The translations under genes were made by a program, and so were the position numbers. From Gp13-AA77 sp035949375 (lineage in GTDB: Bacteria > Acidobacteriota > Terriglobia > UBA7540), in NCBI GenBank assembly GCA_035949375.1, contig DASZIG010000122.1, positions 62,001-126,000 on the forward strand: DNA of 64,000 bases, read 5' to 3'. Below, one piece after another: positions 7,015 to 16,531 of the stretch. The notes beneath the pieces were generated by a model. That model made no database searches, was not told the origin of the DNA, and saw nothing but the letters and a program-made list of their open reading frames with translations. Within the stretch, counting starts at the first letter, position 1. Each line of letters starts with the position of its first letter.

Positions 7015-10000
7015 ATGAATCGATCTCGCAAGTGGCTGATGGTGGCGGCGCTGAGCGTCGCCCTGTTGACGATCTGGGTCCCGGCTGAGTTCGGGCAGCA
7101 GCAGGGTGAAGGCCGCCTGATGCGTTTCCCCGACATATCAAGCGACCAGATCGCTTTCAGCTACGGGGGAGACCTGTGGCTGGTCTCGCGCCAGGGCGGG
7201 ACGGCGCGGCGCATCACCACGCATCCAGGGCTCGAGCTCTTTCCCAAGTTCTCGCCCGACGGGAGCAAGATTGCCTTCACGGCGCAGTACGACGGCAACT
7301 TCAATGTCTACGTGATGCCTTCCGAAGGCGGCGATCCCAAGCAACTGACGTTCAATCCCGGCGGCGGCCCGCTCAATGAGCGCATGGGGATTCACAACCA
7401 GGTGCTCACCTGGTTCCCCGACAGCAAGCGCATTGTGTACCTATCGCGTCGCGACACCTACAACGACTGGTTCGGGCGGCCTTTCGTCATCAGTACGGAC
7501 GGCGGCCTCACCGAGCGCCTGCCCATTGACAAGGGCGGGGTAATGTCGTTCTCGCCGGACGGCGAGAGCATGGCTTACAACCGCATTTTCCGCAATTTCC
7601 GCACCTGGAAGCGTTATACCGGCGGCATGGCGCCGGACATCTCGATCTACAACTTCAAGACGAACCAGATCGAGCAGATGCCGCACACCGAGTGGACCGA
7701 TACCTTCCCGATGTGGCACGGGGACACCATCTACTTCGACTCGGATCGCGGGTCGGAGCATCGCCTGAACCTTTACAGCTACAGCTTGAAGAGCAAGGAA
7801 ATCCGGCAGCTCACGCACTTCAACAACTTCGACGTATTGTGGCCGAGCCTCGGTCCGGATGCGATCGTCTTCGAGAACGGCGGCTACCTTCACCTCTTCG
7901 ATCTCAAGACCGAAAAGGAGCAGAAGCTCGCCATTTATCTCCCGGGCGACCAGGAACTCGCGCGCAAGCATTGGGCAGACGTGGCCAGGCTGATCACGTC
8001 CTTCGACATCTCGCCCGACGGCAAACGCGCCCTGCTGAGTGCGCGGGGCGACGTCTTCACCGTGCCTGCCAAGGAAGGCAGCGTGCGGAACCTTACCCAT
8101 ACGACGGGTATCCGCGAGCGCGACGCCGCCTGGTCGCCCGATGGACGCTGGGTGGCTTACATGTCCGACCGCACCGGCGAAGATGAGCTCTACATCGCGC
8201 CCCAGGACGGCATGAGCCCGGAGACGCGCATCACCACGGATGGGTCGATGTATCGCCTCGCCCCGGTTTGGTCGCCCGACAGCACCAAGCTGCTGTATGC
8301 CAACAAGGACTGCCGCCTCTACTACGTGGACGTGAAACAGAAGAAGCCGGTGCTGATCGACCGGAACCGCTACGCGGATCTGGGCGAATACATCTGGTCG
8401 CCGGACAGCCGCTGGGTGGCTTACGGCAAGAACGCGTCCAATCACAACGAGTGGCTCTCCTTCTACTCGCTCGACAGCTCGAAGGTCACGCCCGTCACGA
8501 CAGACTTCTACAACAGCCACAGCCCGGCCTTTGACCCCGACGGCCGCTACTTCTATTTCCTTTCGGAGCGCGACTACAACGAAGTGCTGGGCGTTTTCGA
8601 CATGGAGTTCGCCAACCCTAAGGCCACGCGCGTGTATGCCACCACTTTGCGCGCCGACGCTCCTTCGCCCTTCGCGCCCGAGAGCGACGAAGTGACGATC
8701 AAGCCACCTGCGACTCCGACGCCGGTTCCACCCGGAGCCGCGCCGCCCGCGCAACCTGCCGGGCCCGGGACTGCGGCCGAGGAAAAAAAGGAGACCAAGC
8801 CCGCGGCGGGGGCTGAGCAGCCGAAAAAGGAGCCCTTCCGGATCGATCTCGACGGCATCGGCAATCGCGTCGTGGCCCTGCCCGTTCCTTACGGGAACTA
8901 CGGCGGCCTGCTCGGCGCATCGGACCGCGTATTCTACGTCTCGGCGCCCGTGACCGGGCTCTCCGGTCCGCTTCCCGGCGAAGGCCCCGCCATTCACGTC
9001 TTCGACCTGAAGGAACGCAAGGATCACGTTCTGGTGGACGGCGCGAGCAACTACGCGCTCTCGTTTGACGGCACCAAGCTCCTGTATTCGGCGCCGCCCC
9101 AGGGCGGGGCCTCCGTCTACGGCATCGTGGACGCCAAGGTCCCCGAAGGCGCGGCTCCCCCGCACAAGGTGGGCGACGGCGCGCTGAACCTGGCTCACCT
9201 CCAGATGGAAGTCGATCCTCGAGCCGAATGGAAGCAGATGTTCAACGAGGCCTGGCGGCAGGAGCGCGACTACTTCTTCGAGGCGAAGATGAACGGTGTG
9301 GACTGGGCGGCCCAGCGTGACAAGTACGCGCAGCTTCTGCCCTACGTGGCGGACCGCTACGACCTGACCTTCATCATTGGCGAGATGATCGGCGAGCTTT
9401 CGAACTCGCACACCTACGTGGGCGGGGGCGACACGCCCGATCTGCATCCGGTGAACATCGGCCTGCTCGGCGCGGAGTTCGAAGCCGACACGGCCCGCGG
9501 GCTTTATCGCTTCAAGAAGATCTACCCGGGCGAAAACTGGAATCCCACGCTGAGATCGCCGTTGACCGAACCTGGGGTGGGCGTGAAGGAAGGCGATTAT
9601 CTGCTGGCCGTGAACGGGCGGCCGCTGCGCGTGCCGCAGAATCCCGACGAGGCTTTCCTCAATACCGCGAATGAGAACGTGACCCTCACCGTCAACAGCA
9701 AGGCCGGCGAAGAGGGCGCGCGCCAAGTGGTAGTGAGGCCGCTCTCCGACGATTTCGGCCTGCACGAGCTCGACATGATCGACACCAATCGCCACAAGGT
9801 GGACGAGGCCACCGGCGGTCGCGTGGGTTACGTCTATCTGCCGGACATGGGCGCGCCGGGTTTGAACGAATTCGTGAAGCAATTCTTTCCGCAGATCCGC
9901 AAAGAAGGGATGATCTTCGACGTGCGTTACAACGGCGGCGGCTTCGTGGATCAGCTGATCTTCGAGCGCCTGCGGAGGGTGCTGGCCGGCATGGGAACGG

Positions 10001-10434
10001 CGCGTAATTTCGAGACCGGCACTCTGCCCGACCCCGTTTTCTACGGCCACATGATTTGCATCACCAATCATTACGCCGCTTCGGACGGGGATTTCTTCAG
10101 CTACTTCTTCAAAAAGTACAATCTCGGACCCCTGATCGGCGAGCGAACGTGGGGCGGGGTGCGCGGCATTCGGGGCGAGATTCCGCTGATGGACGGCGGC
10201 TACATTACGCGTCCGGAGTTCTCGCTGTACGGCCTGGACAGCCAGTGGCTTATCGAGAATAAGGGCGTGGCGCCCGACATCGAGGTCGACAATCGGCCGG
10301 ACCTGGTCATGGCGGGGCATGATCCCCAACTCGAGAAAGCAATCGAGCTGGTGATGAAGGAAATCCAGGAGCACCCGAAGAAGCTGCCCCCGGCACCGCC
10401 CGATCTCCCTGCGTATCCGGCGGGGCCAGGGTAG
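7015..10434 (+). CDS. Exported tricorn-type protease (beta-propellers, PDZ, S41 core)
   Basis: 1139 aa. A signal peptide (WLMVAALSVALLTIWV) indicates export. Residues about 35-550 are a chain of TolB/tricorn propeller repeats (FSPDGSKIAF, WSPDGRWVAYMSD, WSPDSTKLLY); a Pro/Ala/Lys linker covers about 560-610. The C-terminal half has the tricorn core: Ser798-His799 in LSNSHTYVGGGD, a PDZ domain around 850-900, and the nucleophile Ser1023 in HYAASDGDFF. These match the Ser/His and Ser of archaeal tricorn. It probably degrades oligopeptides in the periplasm. Downstream is a convergent proline-iminopeptidase-like gene, fitting a peptide-scavenging role. Tandem periplasmic tricorns are common in Acidobacteriota. 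Confidence 0.93.
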   Translation: MNRSRKWLMVAALSVALLTIWVPAEFGQQQGEGRLMRFPDISSDQIAFSYGGDLWLVSRQGGTARRITTHPGLELFPKFSPDGSKIAFTAQYDGNFNVYVMPSEGGDPKQLTFNPGGGPLNERMGIHNQVLTWFPDSKRIVYLSRRDTYNDWFGRPFVISTDGGLTERLPIDKGGVMSFSPDGESMAYNRIFRNFRTWKRYTGGMAPDISIYNFKTNQIEQMPHTEWTDTFPMWHGDTIYFDSDRGSEHRLNLYSYSLKSKEIRQLTHFNNFDVLWPSLGPDAIVFENGGYLHLFDLKTEKEQKLAIYLPGDQELARKHWADVARLITSFDISPDGKRALLSARGDVFTVPAKEGSVRNLTHTTGIRERDAAWSPDGRWVAYMSDRTGEDELYIAPQDGMSPETRITTDGSMYRLAPVWSPDSTKLLYANKDCRLYYVDVKQKKPVLIDRNRYADLGEYIWSPDSRWVAYGKNASNHNEWLSFYSLDSSKVTPVTTDFYNSHSPAFDPDGRYFYFLSERDYNEVLGVFDMEFANPKATRVYATTLRADAPSPFAPESDEVTIKPPATPTPVPPGAAPPAQPAGPGTAAEEKKETKPAAGAEQPKKEPFRIDLDGIGNRVVALPVPYGNYGGLLGASDRVFYVSAPVTGLSGPLPGEGPAIHVFDLKERKDHVLVDGASNYALSFDGTKLLYSAPPQGGASVYGIVDAKVPEGAAPPHKVGDGALNLAHLQMEVDPRAEWKQMFNEAWRQERDYFFEAKMNGVDWAAQRDKYAQLLPYVADRYDLTFIIGEMIGELSNSHTYVGGGDTPDLHPVNIGLLGAEFEADTARGLYRFKKIYPGENWNPTLRSPLTEPGVGVKEGDYLLAVNGRPLRVPQNPDEAFLNTANENVTLTVNSKAGEEGARQVVVRPLSDDFGLHELDMIDTNRHKVDEATGGRVGYVYLPDMGAPGLNEFVKQFFPQIRKEGMIFDVRYNGGGFVDQLIFERLRRVLAGMGTARNFETGTLPDPVFYGHMICITNHYAASDGDFFSYFFKKYNLGPLIGERTWGGVRGIRGEIPLMDGGYITRPEFSLYGLDSQWLIENKGVAPDIEVDNRPDLVMAGHDPQLEKAIELVMKEIQEHPKKLPPAPPDLPAYPAGPG

Positions 10435-10492
10435 GGGCGGTCCGCGGTCAAGCAGTTGAGCCGGCGATTCGGGCTCCATCGAGCTGACCGGA

Positions 10493-11605
10493 TCACGGGT
10501 GCAGGAAGCTGTCGACCGCATGCACGAACAGGTCGGGCTGATCGACGAAGGTCATGTGCCCGCTCTGCGGGAGGATCACCAGTTTCGAACCCGCGATCGT
10601 CTTGTGCATTTCCTCCGACAGTGAGGGGTCACACTCATCGTGATCGCCCGCCATGATGAGCGTGGGCGTCTTGATGCCCGGCAGGCGATCGACGTACTCC
10701 ACAGACTTCAGATTCCCGTCGATCACGAACTCGCCGTCCGAGCCCCACATCTCGCGGTACAGGTCCCAGGAGATCACGCCGGACGCGACGGGATCGTAGT
10801 TGGGGTCGGGACGATTCTGGTAGAGGTACGGAAAGTAACCGTCGCCCCAGGCTGCGATCATGTAGTCGTTGGTGTAGCGATTCTTCTCGTAGTCCTGGCC
10901 GTGACCGAACAGCCCCGCCTGTTCCTGACTTTCGATGCGCTGGCGAAGTTCGGGCGGCATCTTGTCTTTCATGCGCACAAACACTTGGTTCATCTCCCGG
11001 GTGCTCGGGAAGGTGCTGCAGAGAATCAGGTGGGTCAGGTTGCGCTGATACTTCAGCGCGTAGGCCTGGGCGAGCACGCCGCCGTAAGAGTGGCCGAGCA
11101 GCGTGATGCGACCGAGCTTCAGCGCCACGCGCACGTCCTCCACATCCTCCACCATGTTCTCCACCGTGTAGCCCTTCGGGTCCGCGAGCTTCTGCGAGCG
11201 CCCGGAGCCGCGCTCGTCAATGAAGACCACACGATTGTGCCGGGCGAGCGGCAGCAGGTAGGGCAGAAAATAATCGTGCGAAGCCCCCGGGCCGCCGTGG
11301 ACAATAACCAGCGGCGCGCCACGGCCGAGCGCCGCGTAGTAAATCAGAACGCCGTGCGCATCCACGGAGCCTTCTTCCATGGGGTAGACGGCGCCGCCGG
11401 CGTAGGGGGCGGGCGGTTTCGCCGGCGATGCGGGCTTGGTTTGAGCGCGCGCGCAAACCGGGATCATCAAAGCGAGGATCGCCGCCACCACGAATGACGG
11501 CACAGCCGCTTTCATGTGCAGGCGCGAAATACATCGATGCCTGCTGGCGGGTGCGCCAGGCATTAAGGTCAGAACCGGGTCGGACGCTCGCGTGGACGTA
11601 AACAT
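10493..11605 (-). CDS. Exported proline-iminopeptidase-like alpha/beta-hydrolase
   Basis: About 370 aa alpha/beta-hydrolase. HGGPGASHDYF (oxyanion hole), DERGSGRSQ, the nucleophile elbow LGHSYGGVLAQAYA, a late Asp in AGDHDECDP and the His in PQSGHMTF match the prolyl-aminopeptidase/tricorn-interacting-factor F1 type (peptidase S33). A hydrophobic segment (AAVPSFVVAAILALMIPV) followed by CARAQ is a signal peptide. Two starts are possible: ATG at 11605, which has GGAG at proper distance but a long N-region, or ATG at 11515 (MKAAVPSF), which makes a cleaner signal peptide but lacks an SD. It is convergent with the tricorn gene, whose F1-type partners release N-terminal residues from tricorn products. 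Confidence 0.85.
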   Translation of the reverse strand: MFTSTRASDPVLTLMPGAPASRHRCISRLHMKAAVPSFVVAAILALMIPVCARAQTKPASPAKPPAPYAGGAVYPMEEGSVDAHGVLIYYAALGRGAPLVIVHGGPGASHDYFLPYLLPLARHNRVVFIDERGSGRSQKLADPKGYTVENMVEDVEDVRVALKLGRITLLGHSYGGVLAQAYALKYQRNLTHLILCSTFPSTREMNQVFVRMKDKMPPELRQRIESQEQAGLFGHGQDYEKNRYTNDYMIAAWGDGYFPYLYQNRPDPNYDPVASGVISWDLYREMWGSDGEFVIDGNLKSVEYVDRLPGIKTPTLIMAGDHDECDPSLSEEMHKTIAGSKLVILPQSGHMTFVDQPDLFVHAVDSFLHP

Positions 11606-11948
11606 AGTTTCTCCATTCAGAAGTCGCTCGAATCTTAGGACCGGACCCTGGGTGAAGTCAATTCCGACAGCCCGCGCCCGGGCGCAGAGTGATCGGCACG
11701 GCGGCAATAATTCTTGGCAACCACGGCCAATTTCTGATAATCCTAAGTATCTGGGGCGGTTTGCCGGATCAACTGCGAGCCGTCCTGGCCGGACGCTCCG
11801 AACAGTTCGACTATAGGCTCGCCGGGCCTCGCGGTTGATTCCCAACCCTGATCTAAGGACACCCTGAACGATCGGCGATTCACCGCGCGGGCGGTCCGGG
11901 GCATGCGACACCGCGGCCATCAATCTTGCGCCTAAAGGATGACATCTC
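11606..11948. other. Divergent intergenic region
   Basis: About 340 bases between the divergent hydrolase and ABC-exporter genes. No gene, hairpin or repeat family was recognised here. Promoters for both directions must lie in it, but no hexamer pair with good spacing was seen by eye. Confidence 0.5.
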
Positions 11949-12899
11949 ATGATTGAAGTTGAACAACTGAGCAAGCGTTATGGACCCACGCGCGCCGTGA
12001 CCGACGTCAGTTTCCGGGTGGAGAAAGGCGAGGTCCTTGGGTTCCTGGGGCCGAATGGCGCCGGCAAGACGACCACCATGCGCGTGATCACGGGGTATCT
12101 GCCGCCCACCGAGGGCACGGTTCGCGTGGCGGGCTTCGACGTGGTCGAGCAGCCGATCGAGGCGAAGCGGCGCACGGGCTATCTTCCCGAGACGCCCCCC
12201 GTCTACCCGGACATGACCGTGTCGGAATACCTCGCGTTCGTGGGCCGCATCAAGGGGGTGCCGCGCTCTGAGCTGAAAAGCCGGATCATCGAGGTCAGCG
12301 AGAAGTGCGCCGTCGCCGACGTTCGTGAGCGCCAGATCGGCAGGCTTTCCAAGGGATACCGCCAGCGCGTGGGGCTCGCTCAGGCCCTGATCCACAACCC
12401 CGACGTCCTCGTGCTCGACGAGCCCACCGCCGGCCTCGACCCGAAACAGATCATCGAGACCCGCGAGCTCATCAGAGGGCTGGCGGGCCAGCACACTGTC
12501 GTGCTGAGCACACACATCCTGCCCGAAGTTTCGAAGACCTGCGAACGCGTGGTCGTGATCAGCGGCGGCAGGGTGGTAGCCGTCGGCAAGCCGGACGAGC
12601 TCACGCGCCGCCTGCAAGGATTTGAAACGGTGCTGGTGACGGCCGAGGGCCCGTCCGGAGAAATCAGGGAGCGGCTGGAGCGCGTCGCCGGCGTGAACAT
12701 GGTGGAGCAGCACGAAACCTCGGGCGAACGCGCCACGTTTGAGGTCCACGCCGGCCAGGACCAGGATGTGCGCGGGGAGCTCGCCCGCGCGGTGGTAGAG
12801 TCCCAGTGGAAGCTGCTGGAACTCCGCAGCAGCGGCATGAGCCTGGAAGACATTTTCCTGAAACTCACCACCAAGGATCTGACGGAGGGGCAAAACTAG
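11949..12899 (+). CDS. ABC exporter ATP-binding protein, GldA/CcmA type
   Basis: 316 aa ATPase with Walker A GPNGAGKTT (34-42), Q-loop region GYLPETPPVYPDMTV, signature LSKGYRQRVGLAQAL, Walker B VLVLDEPTAGLD and switch His in STHILPE. The 90-residue C-terminal extension is typical of ABC-2 exporters of the GldA family. It would power the GldF-like permease encoded just downstream (12968) and is followed by a GldG-like auxiliary protein and a DUF4340 protein. In Bacteroidetes Gld proteins serve gliding; in Acidobacteriota the same cassette exists without gliding genes, so the substrate is unknown. Confidence 0.92.
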   Translation: MIEVEQLSKRYGPTRAVTDVSFRVEKGEVLGFLGPNGAGKTTTMRVITGYLPPTEGTVRVAGFDVVEQPIEAKRRTGYLPETPPVYPDMTVSEYLAFVGRIKGVPRSELKSRIIEVSEKCAVADVRERQIGRLSKGYRQRVGLAQALIHNPDVLVLDEPTAGLDPKQIIETRELIRGLAGQHTVVLSTHILPEVSKTCERVVVISGGRVVAVGKPDELTRRLQGFETVLVTAEGPSGEIRERLERVAGVNMVEQHETSGERATFEVHAGQDQDVRGELARAVVESQWKLLELRSSGMSLEDIFLKLTTKDLTEGQN

Positions 12900-12958
12900 A
12901 AGTCAGAATGCAGCAACTCCAGCCGGGTTTCTGACTTCTGACTTCTGACTCCTAGTTT
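12893..12958. repeat. Inverted and tandem repeat unit at the ABC gene junction
   Basis: The arms AAACTAG (12893-12899) and CTAGTTT (12952-12958) enclose AGAAGTCAGAA (12898-12908) and TTCTGACTTCT (12929-12939), followed by further copies of CTGACTT in tandem. The left arm contains the stop codon of the ATPase gene. The unit could fold as a long hairpin between two operon genes. It looks like an inserted short repeat rather than a terminator, because there is no T-run and the operon continues. Confidence 0.6.
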
Positions 12959-12967
12959 GAGGTGCAC

Positions 12968-13744
12968 ATGCGAAACATTATGGCTGTAGCCGGCAAGGAA
13001 TTGCGGGCTTATTTTCACTCGCCCATCGCCTATCTGGTCCTCGCCATCTACTCGATTCTCTGCGGATTCTTCTTCTATAGCATAACGGCCACCTTCGTGG
13101 TCGAGTCTTTCCGGATGCAGATGGGAGGCGGCGGCATGCCGCCCATCAACCTGAACGAAATGATCATCCGGCAGCTTTTTCAGGGCATTCTGACCGTCAT
13201 CCTGGCGCTGTTCCTGATGCCGGTGGTTACCATGCGGCTTTATGCCGAGGAAAAGCGAACGGGCACCATGGAATTACTTCTCACCTCGCCGGTGACCGAT
13301 CTCGAGATTATTGTGGGCAAGCTGCTCGGCGCCATGGGCCTTTACATGGTGATCGTGCTGCTCACGTTCCTCGACATCGGCCTGCTGTTCCTGTACGGCA
13401 ATCCGGATCCCAAGCCGCTCGTCGCCAACGCCATCGGCTACATCCTGTTCGGCGGCGCGCTCATGGCGCTCGGCATGTGGGTTTCCTCTTTTACGAAGAA
13501 CCAGATCATTGCGGCGGTGGTAGCGGCGGCGCTGTTTCTGATCCTCTACGTTCTCGACTGGGTTTCGAGCTTTTCGTCCACCGCGGTGGGCAAGGTGATG
13601 TCCTACCTCGCTCTGCCCACCCATTTCGAGAACTTCACCAAGGGGGTCATCGATTCGAGCGACCTCATCTATTTCATTTCGGTGATCGTGGTTGGAATCT
13701 TCCTCACCGCGCGTTCGGTTGAGGCGATGAAGGGGAGGCCGTAA
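12968..13744 (+). CDS. ABC-2 type permease, GldF-like
   Basis: 258 aa membrane protein opening with MRNIMAVAGKELRAYFHSPI, the cytoplasmic amphipathic entry of GldF/NosY-type permeases, followed by about six membrane segments (for example YLVLAIYSILCGFFFYSI and GILTVILALFLMPVVTM). The conserved loop RLYAEEKRTGTMELLLTSPV couples to the ATPase. The ATG at 12968 is preferred over a GTG six bases earlier because GAGG sits at the right distance. Three bases separate its stop from the next gene, so it forms one unit with the GldG-like and DUF4340 genes. Confidence 0.9.
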   Translation: MRNIMAVAGKELRAYFHSPIAYLVLAIYSILCGFFFYSITATFVVESFRMQMGGGGMPPINLNEMIIRQLFQGILTVILALFLMPVVTMRLYAEEKRTGTMELLLTSPVTDLEIIVGKLLGAMGLYMVIVLLTFLDIGLLFLYGNPDPKPLVANAIGYILFGGALMALGMWVSSFTKNQIIAAVVAAALFLILYVLDWVSSFSSTAVGKVMSYLALPTHFENFTKGVIDSSDLIYFISVIVVGIFLTARSVEAMKGRP

Positions 13745-13746
13745 TC

Positions 13747-15123
13747 ATGGAGGAAAAGTCCAAAGCCCCGAGCGCAACCGGACGGCGGATTCTGCGGGGA
13801 ACCAACCTGGTGGTCTACACCGTGGTCGGCCTGGCCATCGTGGTGCTGATCAACTGGTTCGGCACCCAGCACGTGAAGCGCTGGGACCTGACCAAGAACC
13901 AGAATTTCAGCCTCTCGCCCCAGACCGTGAAGCTGGTGAAGGGACTCACCCAGGACGTCACCATCTATGTGTTCGACCAGAACACACGCTTCCAAACGGA
14001 GGGTGACGTTCTGAATCTTTACCCCGAGGCCTCTCACCGCGTCAGCGTGCGCTATGTCGACCCCAATCGCGATCCGGCGCTGGCCAAAGAGTTTGCCGTG
14101 CGCAACTACGGCACGGTGGTCGTGGCCGCCGGTGACAAACACTTCGAAGCCCAGAGCAACGACGAACAAGGGGTGACGAATGCGCTGATCCGGGTGCTCA
14201 AGGGCCAGAGCGCCATTTATTTCATCCAGGGCCACGGCGAGCACGATCCAGCCGGCACCGAACCCGACGGCTACTCCGATCTGAAGAAAGCTCTTGAGAG
14301 CGAAAACGACAAAGTCGAGACGCTGACGCTGCTCCAGAAGATGGAGATCCCGCAGGACGCCACGGTAGTGGTGATTGCCGGCCCGCAGCATGATTATCTT
14401 TCCCAGGAAGTGGATATTCTGAAGACGTACCTCTCCGGCGGCGGGCGCGTGCTGCTGTTCATCGACCCCGGAGTCGAGCTGCCCAACATGGCTGGCCTCG
14501 CGGCCGATTACAATTTCAGCGTGCAGAACGACCTCGTGATCGATCAGAATCCCGTAGCGCGAATCTTCGGCACGCGTCCGGAGATGCCCCTGATTACGCA
14601 ATACGGGTCGAGCCCCATCACCCAGCCGCTGCGCGGCACTGCCACGCTCTTCCCGCTCACCCGCTCTTTCGAAGTCAGCAAGAATTACAAACCCGGCGTC
14701 ACGGTGGATTCGCTGTGCGACACGAGCGCCGACAGCTTCGGAGTGGCGAACTTCAACCCGAGCATGCACGAGATCCGCTTCCGCCCAGGCACCGATCTTA
14801 AGGGTCCCCTGACGGTCGCCGTGGCGGCGGACCTGACCTCTTCGGCCGAGGGCAAATCCGAGGCGCGCCTGGTGGCTTTTGGAAGCTCCCGGCTGGCCAG
14901 CAACAGCATCCTGAATTTTCAGGGTAACCGTGACCTGCTGTTGAACGCGGTGGATTGGCTGACGGCGAACGAAAGCATGATGTCCGTGCGGCCCAAGCCG
15001 CCGGAGTCGCAGCACCTGAATCTGACCGCCCAGCAGATGAATGCCGTCCTGCTGCGGCTGATTCTTGTGCCCGTAGTGATCATCGGCGCCGGCATCCTTG
15101 TCTGGTGGGGGCGGCGGCGATGA
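13747..15123 (+). CDS. GldG-like ABC transporter auxiliary protein
   Basis: 458 aa. It has one N-terminal membrane helix (NLVVYTVVGLAIVVLINWF), then the GldG/IFT52-like ectodomain starting RWDLTKNQNFSLSPQTVKL, and a C-terminal membrane helix (LLRLILVPVVIIGAGILVWW) before a short basic tail. Phrases IYFIQGHGEHDP and YLSGGGRVLLFIDPG are typical of the family. The large domain between the helices is expected on the outer face of the membrane, assisting the GldA/GldF exporter. The stop overlaps the next start (ATGA). Confidence 0.88.
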   Translation: MEEKSKAPSATGRRILRGTNLVVYTVVGLAIVVLINWFGTQHVKRWDLTKNQNFSLSPQTVKLVKGLTQDVTIYVFDQNTRFQTEGDVLNLYPEASHRVSVRYVDPNRDPALAKEFAVRNYGTVVVAAGDKHFEAQSNDEQGVTNALIRVLKGQSAIYFIQGHGEHDPAGTEPDGYSDLKKALESENDKVETLTLLQKMEIPQDATVVVIAGPQHDYLSQEVDILKTYLSGGGRVLLFIDPGVELPNMAGLAADYNFSVQNDLVIDQNPVARIFGTRPEMPLITQYGSSPITQPLRGTATLFPLTRSFEVSKNYKPGVTVDSLCDTSADSFGVANFNPSMHEIRFRPGTDLKGPLTVAVAADLTSSAEGKSEARLVAFGSSRLASNSILNFQGNRDLLLNAVDWLTANESMMSVRPKPPESQHLNLTAQQMNAVLLRLILVPVVIIGAGILVWWGRRR

Positions 15124-16454
15124 AAGGCCTGTGGAAGACGTTGATTGCCCTGGTGCTGCTCGGCGCCCTTTGGGCGGGATTCAATTACTATAACAAGCGC
15201 AAGGCCAAAGAAAGCGGGGCCGAGACCAGCAAGCCGAAACAGTTAATTCTGCCGGTGAAGGCGGATCAGGTGCAGTCGGTCACCATAACACCGCGCGACG
15301 GCGAAGGCTTCACCGTCACGCGAGACGGTCAGAACTGGACGATCAGCCAGCCGCACCCCCTTCCCGCCGATCAGAAGGAGGTCGCTTCGTACGTCGAAAG
15401 CCTGGTGGGTACTTCGGTCGACTCTGTGATTGACGAGCATCCGACCCAACTCAAGGATTACGGACTCGATCCTCCTGACACCACTCTTGGAGTCAAGACG
15501 AGCGCGAAGCCGGCCGACTTCACCCTTCGCATCGGCGACTCCACACCCACCGGCGACGCGGTCTACGCTCAGATTGCAGGGACCTCGCGCGTCATCACCC
15601 TGCCGGGTTATGGCAAGTCGGCGCTGGAGAAAAAGCTCTTTGATCTCCGCGATCGCCGGGCCATGACCCTCGACCAGGAGCAGATCCAGCGCCTGGATGT
15701 GACTTCCGCCAAGGGTTCCTACACCCTGACCAAGAACCCCGAGGGTTACTGGGACCTCGTGCTTCCGCCCGCCGTGCGTGCCGACAATTTCGCCGTGGAT
15801 AACCTGCTCGCAGGATTTCAGGGCCTGCCCATGGTTGCGATTCTCAAAGAAGACAAGACGAATGCGGGAGCCTACGGGTTCGGCAGTCCCGCCATCACCG
15901 TGAAGGCGACAAGTCCGGCGGGTTCGCAGTCCATCGTGGTCGGCAAGAAGGACGCCGCTCAATACGACGCCATGAATTCCGCGCTGCAGCCGGTCTTTAC
16001 TCTCGGTGCCGACTTCGTGACGAAGTTCCAGATCGATCCGGCCACTCTTCGCGACAAGACTTACTTCACGTTCTCGAATTTCGACGCCAAGACAGTGGAG
16101 ATCACCACCCCCAAGGATCATCGCGCCTTCGAACAGAAGGATTTCAAGTGGAAACAGACTGTCCCGAGCGCCAAGGACGAAACCAGCGAAAAAATGGAGG
16201 ACCTGCTCACGGCCCTCACCTCCGTTCGGGCGGTCTCTTTTCCGAAGGCTACAGCGGGCAACTTCGCGCCGTTCGGCCTGAGCAAGCCCGCCTACACGCT
16301 TAAGGTGGTGTTCGGCGAGAAAAGTACCACCCAGATCGTGAACGTCGGCGTGGTGAACGGTCACGACTACGCCGCCCGCAGCACCGATGCTCTGCCGGGC
16401 GAAGTCTCCAAGGACGTCATCGATTCGATCGAGAAGGCTCTGGGCGCGCTGTAA
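15120..16454 (+). CDS. DUF4340-domain membrane-anchored protein
   Basis: 444 aa. An N-terminal anchor (LWKTLIALVLLGALWAGFNY) is followed by repeated domains of the DUF4340 type (VKADQVQSVTITPRDGEGFT, LRIGDSTPTGDAVYAQ, RRAMTLDQEQIQRLDV). DUF4340 proteins regularly follow GldG-like genes and are thought to be periplasmic parts of the same exporter. The ATG at 15120 overlaps the GldG stop by four bases, so translation is coupled. Exact function unknown. Confidence 0.85.
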   Translation: MKGLWKTLIALVLLGALWAGFNYYNKRKAKESGAETSKPKQLILPVKADQVQSVTITPRDGEGFTVTRDGQNWTISQPHPLPADQKEVASYVESLVGTSVDSVIDEHPTQLKDYGLDPPDTTLGVKTSAKPADFTLRIGDSTPTGDAVYAQIAGTSRVITLPGYGKSALEKKLFDLRDRRAMTLDQEQIQRLDVTSAKGSYTLTKNPEGYWDLVLPPAVRADNFAVDNLLAGFQGLPMVAILKEDKTNAGAYGFGSPAITVKATSPAGSQSIVVGKKDAAQYDAMNSALQPVFTLGADFVTKFQIDPATLRDKTYFTFSNFDAKTVEITTPKDHRAFEQKDFKWKQTVPSAKDETSEKMEDLLTALTSVRAVSFPKATAGNFAPFGLSKPAYTLKVVFGEKSTTQIVNVGVVNGHDYAARSTDALPGEVSKDVIDSIEKALGAL

Positions 16455-16531
16455 CGCCTGCGGGTGATCGAGCGATGGGCTCGGGACCGCAACAGCCGCA
16501 GGCGCCTCGAAAGGTCCGTGAAGGAGGGATC

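Noticed and set aside
7441..10521. Very long antisense frame (about 1026 codons) opposite the tricorn gene
   Set aside because: Its codon pattern is the mirror of a GC-rich coding strand; the plus strand has a signal peptide, propeller repeats and catalytic motifs.
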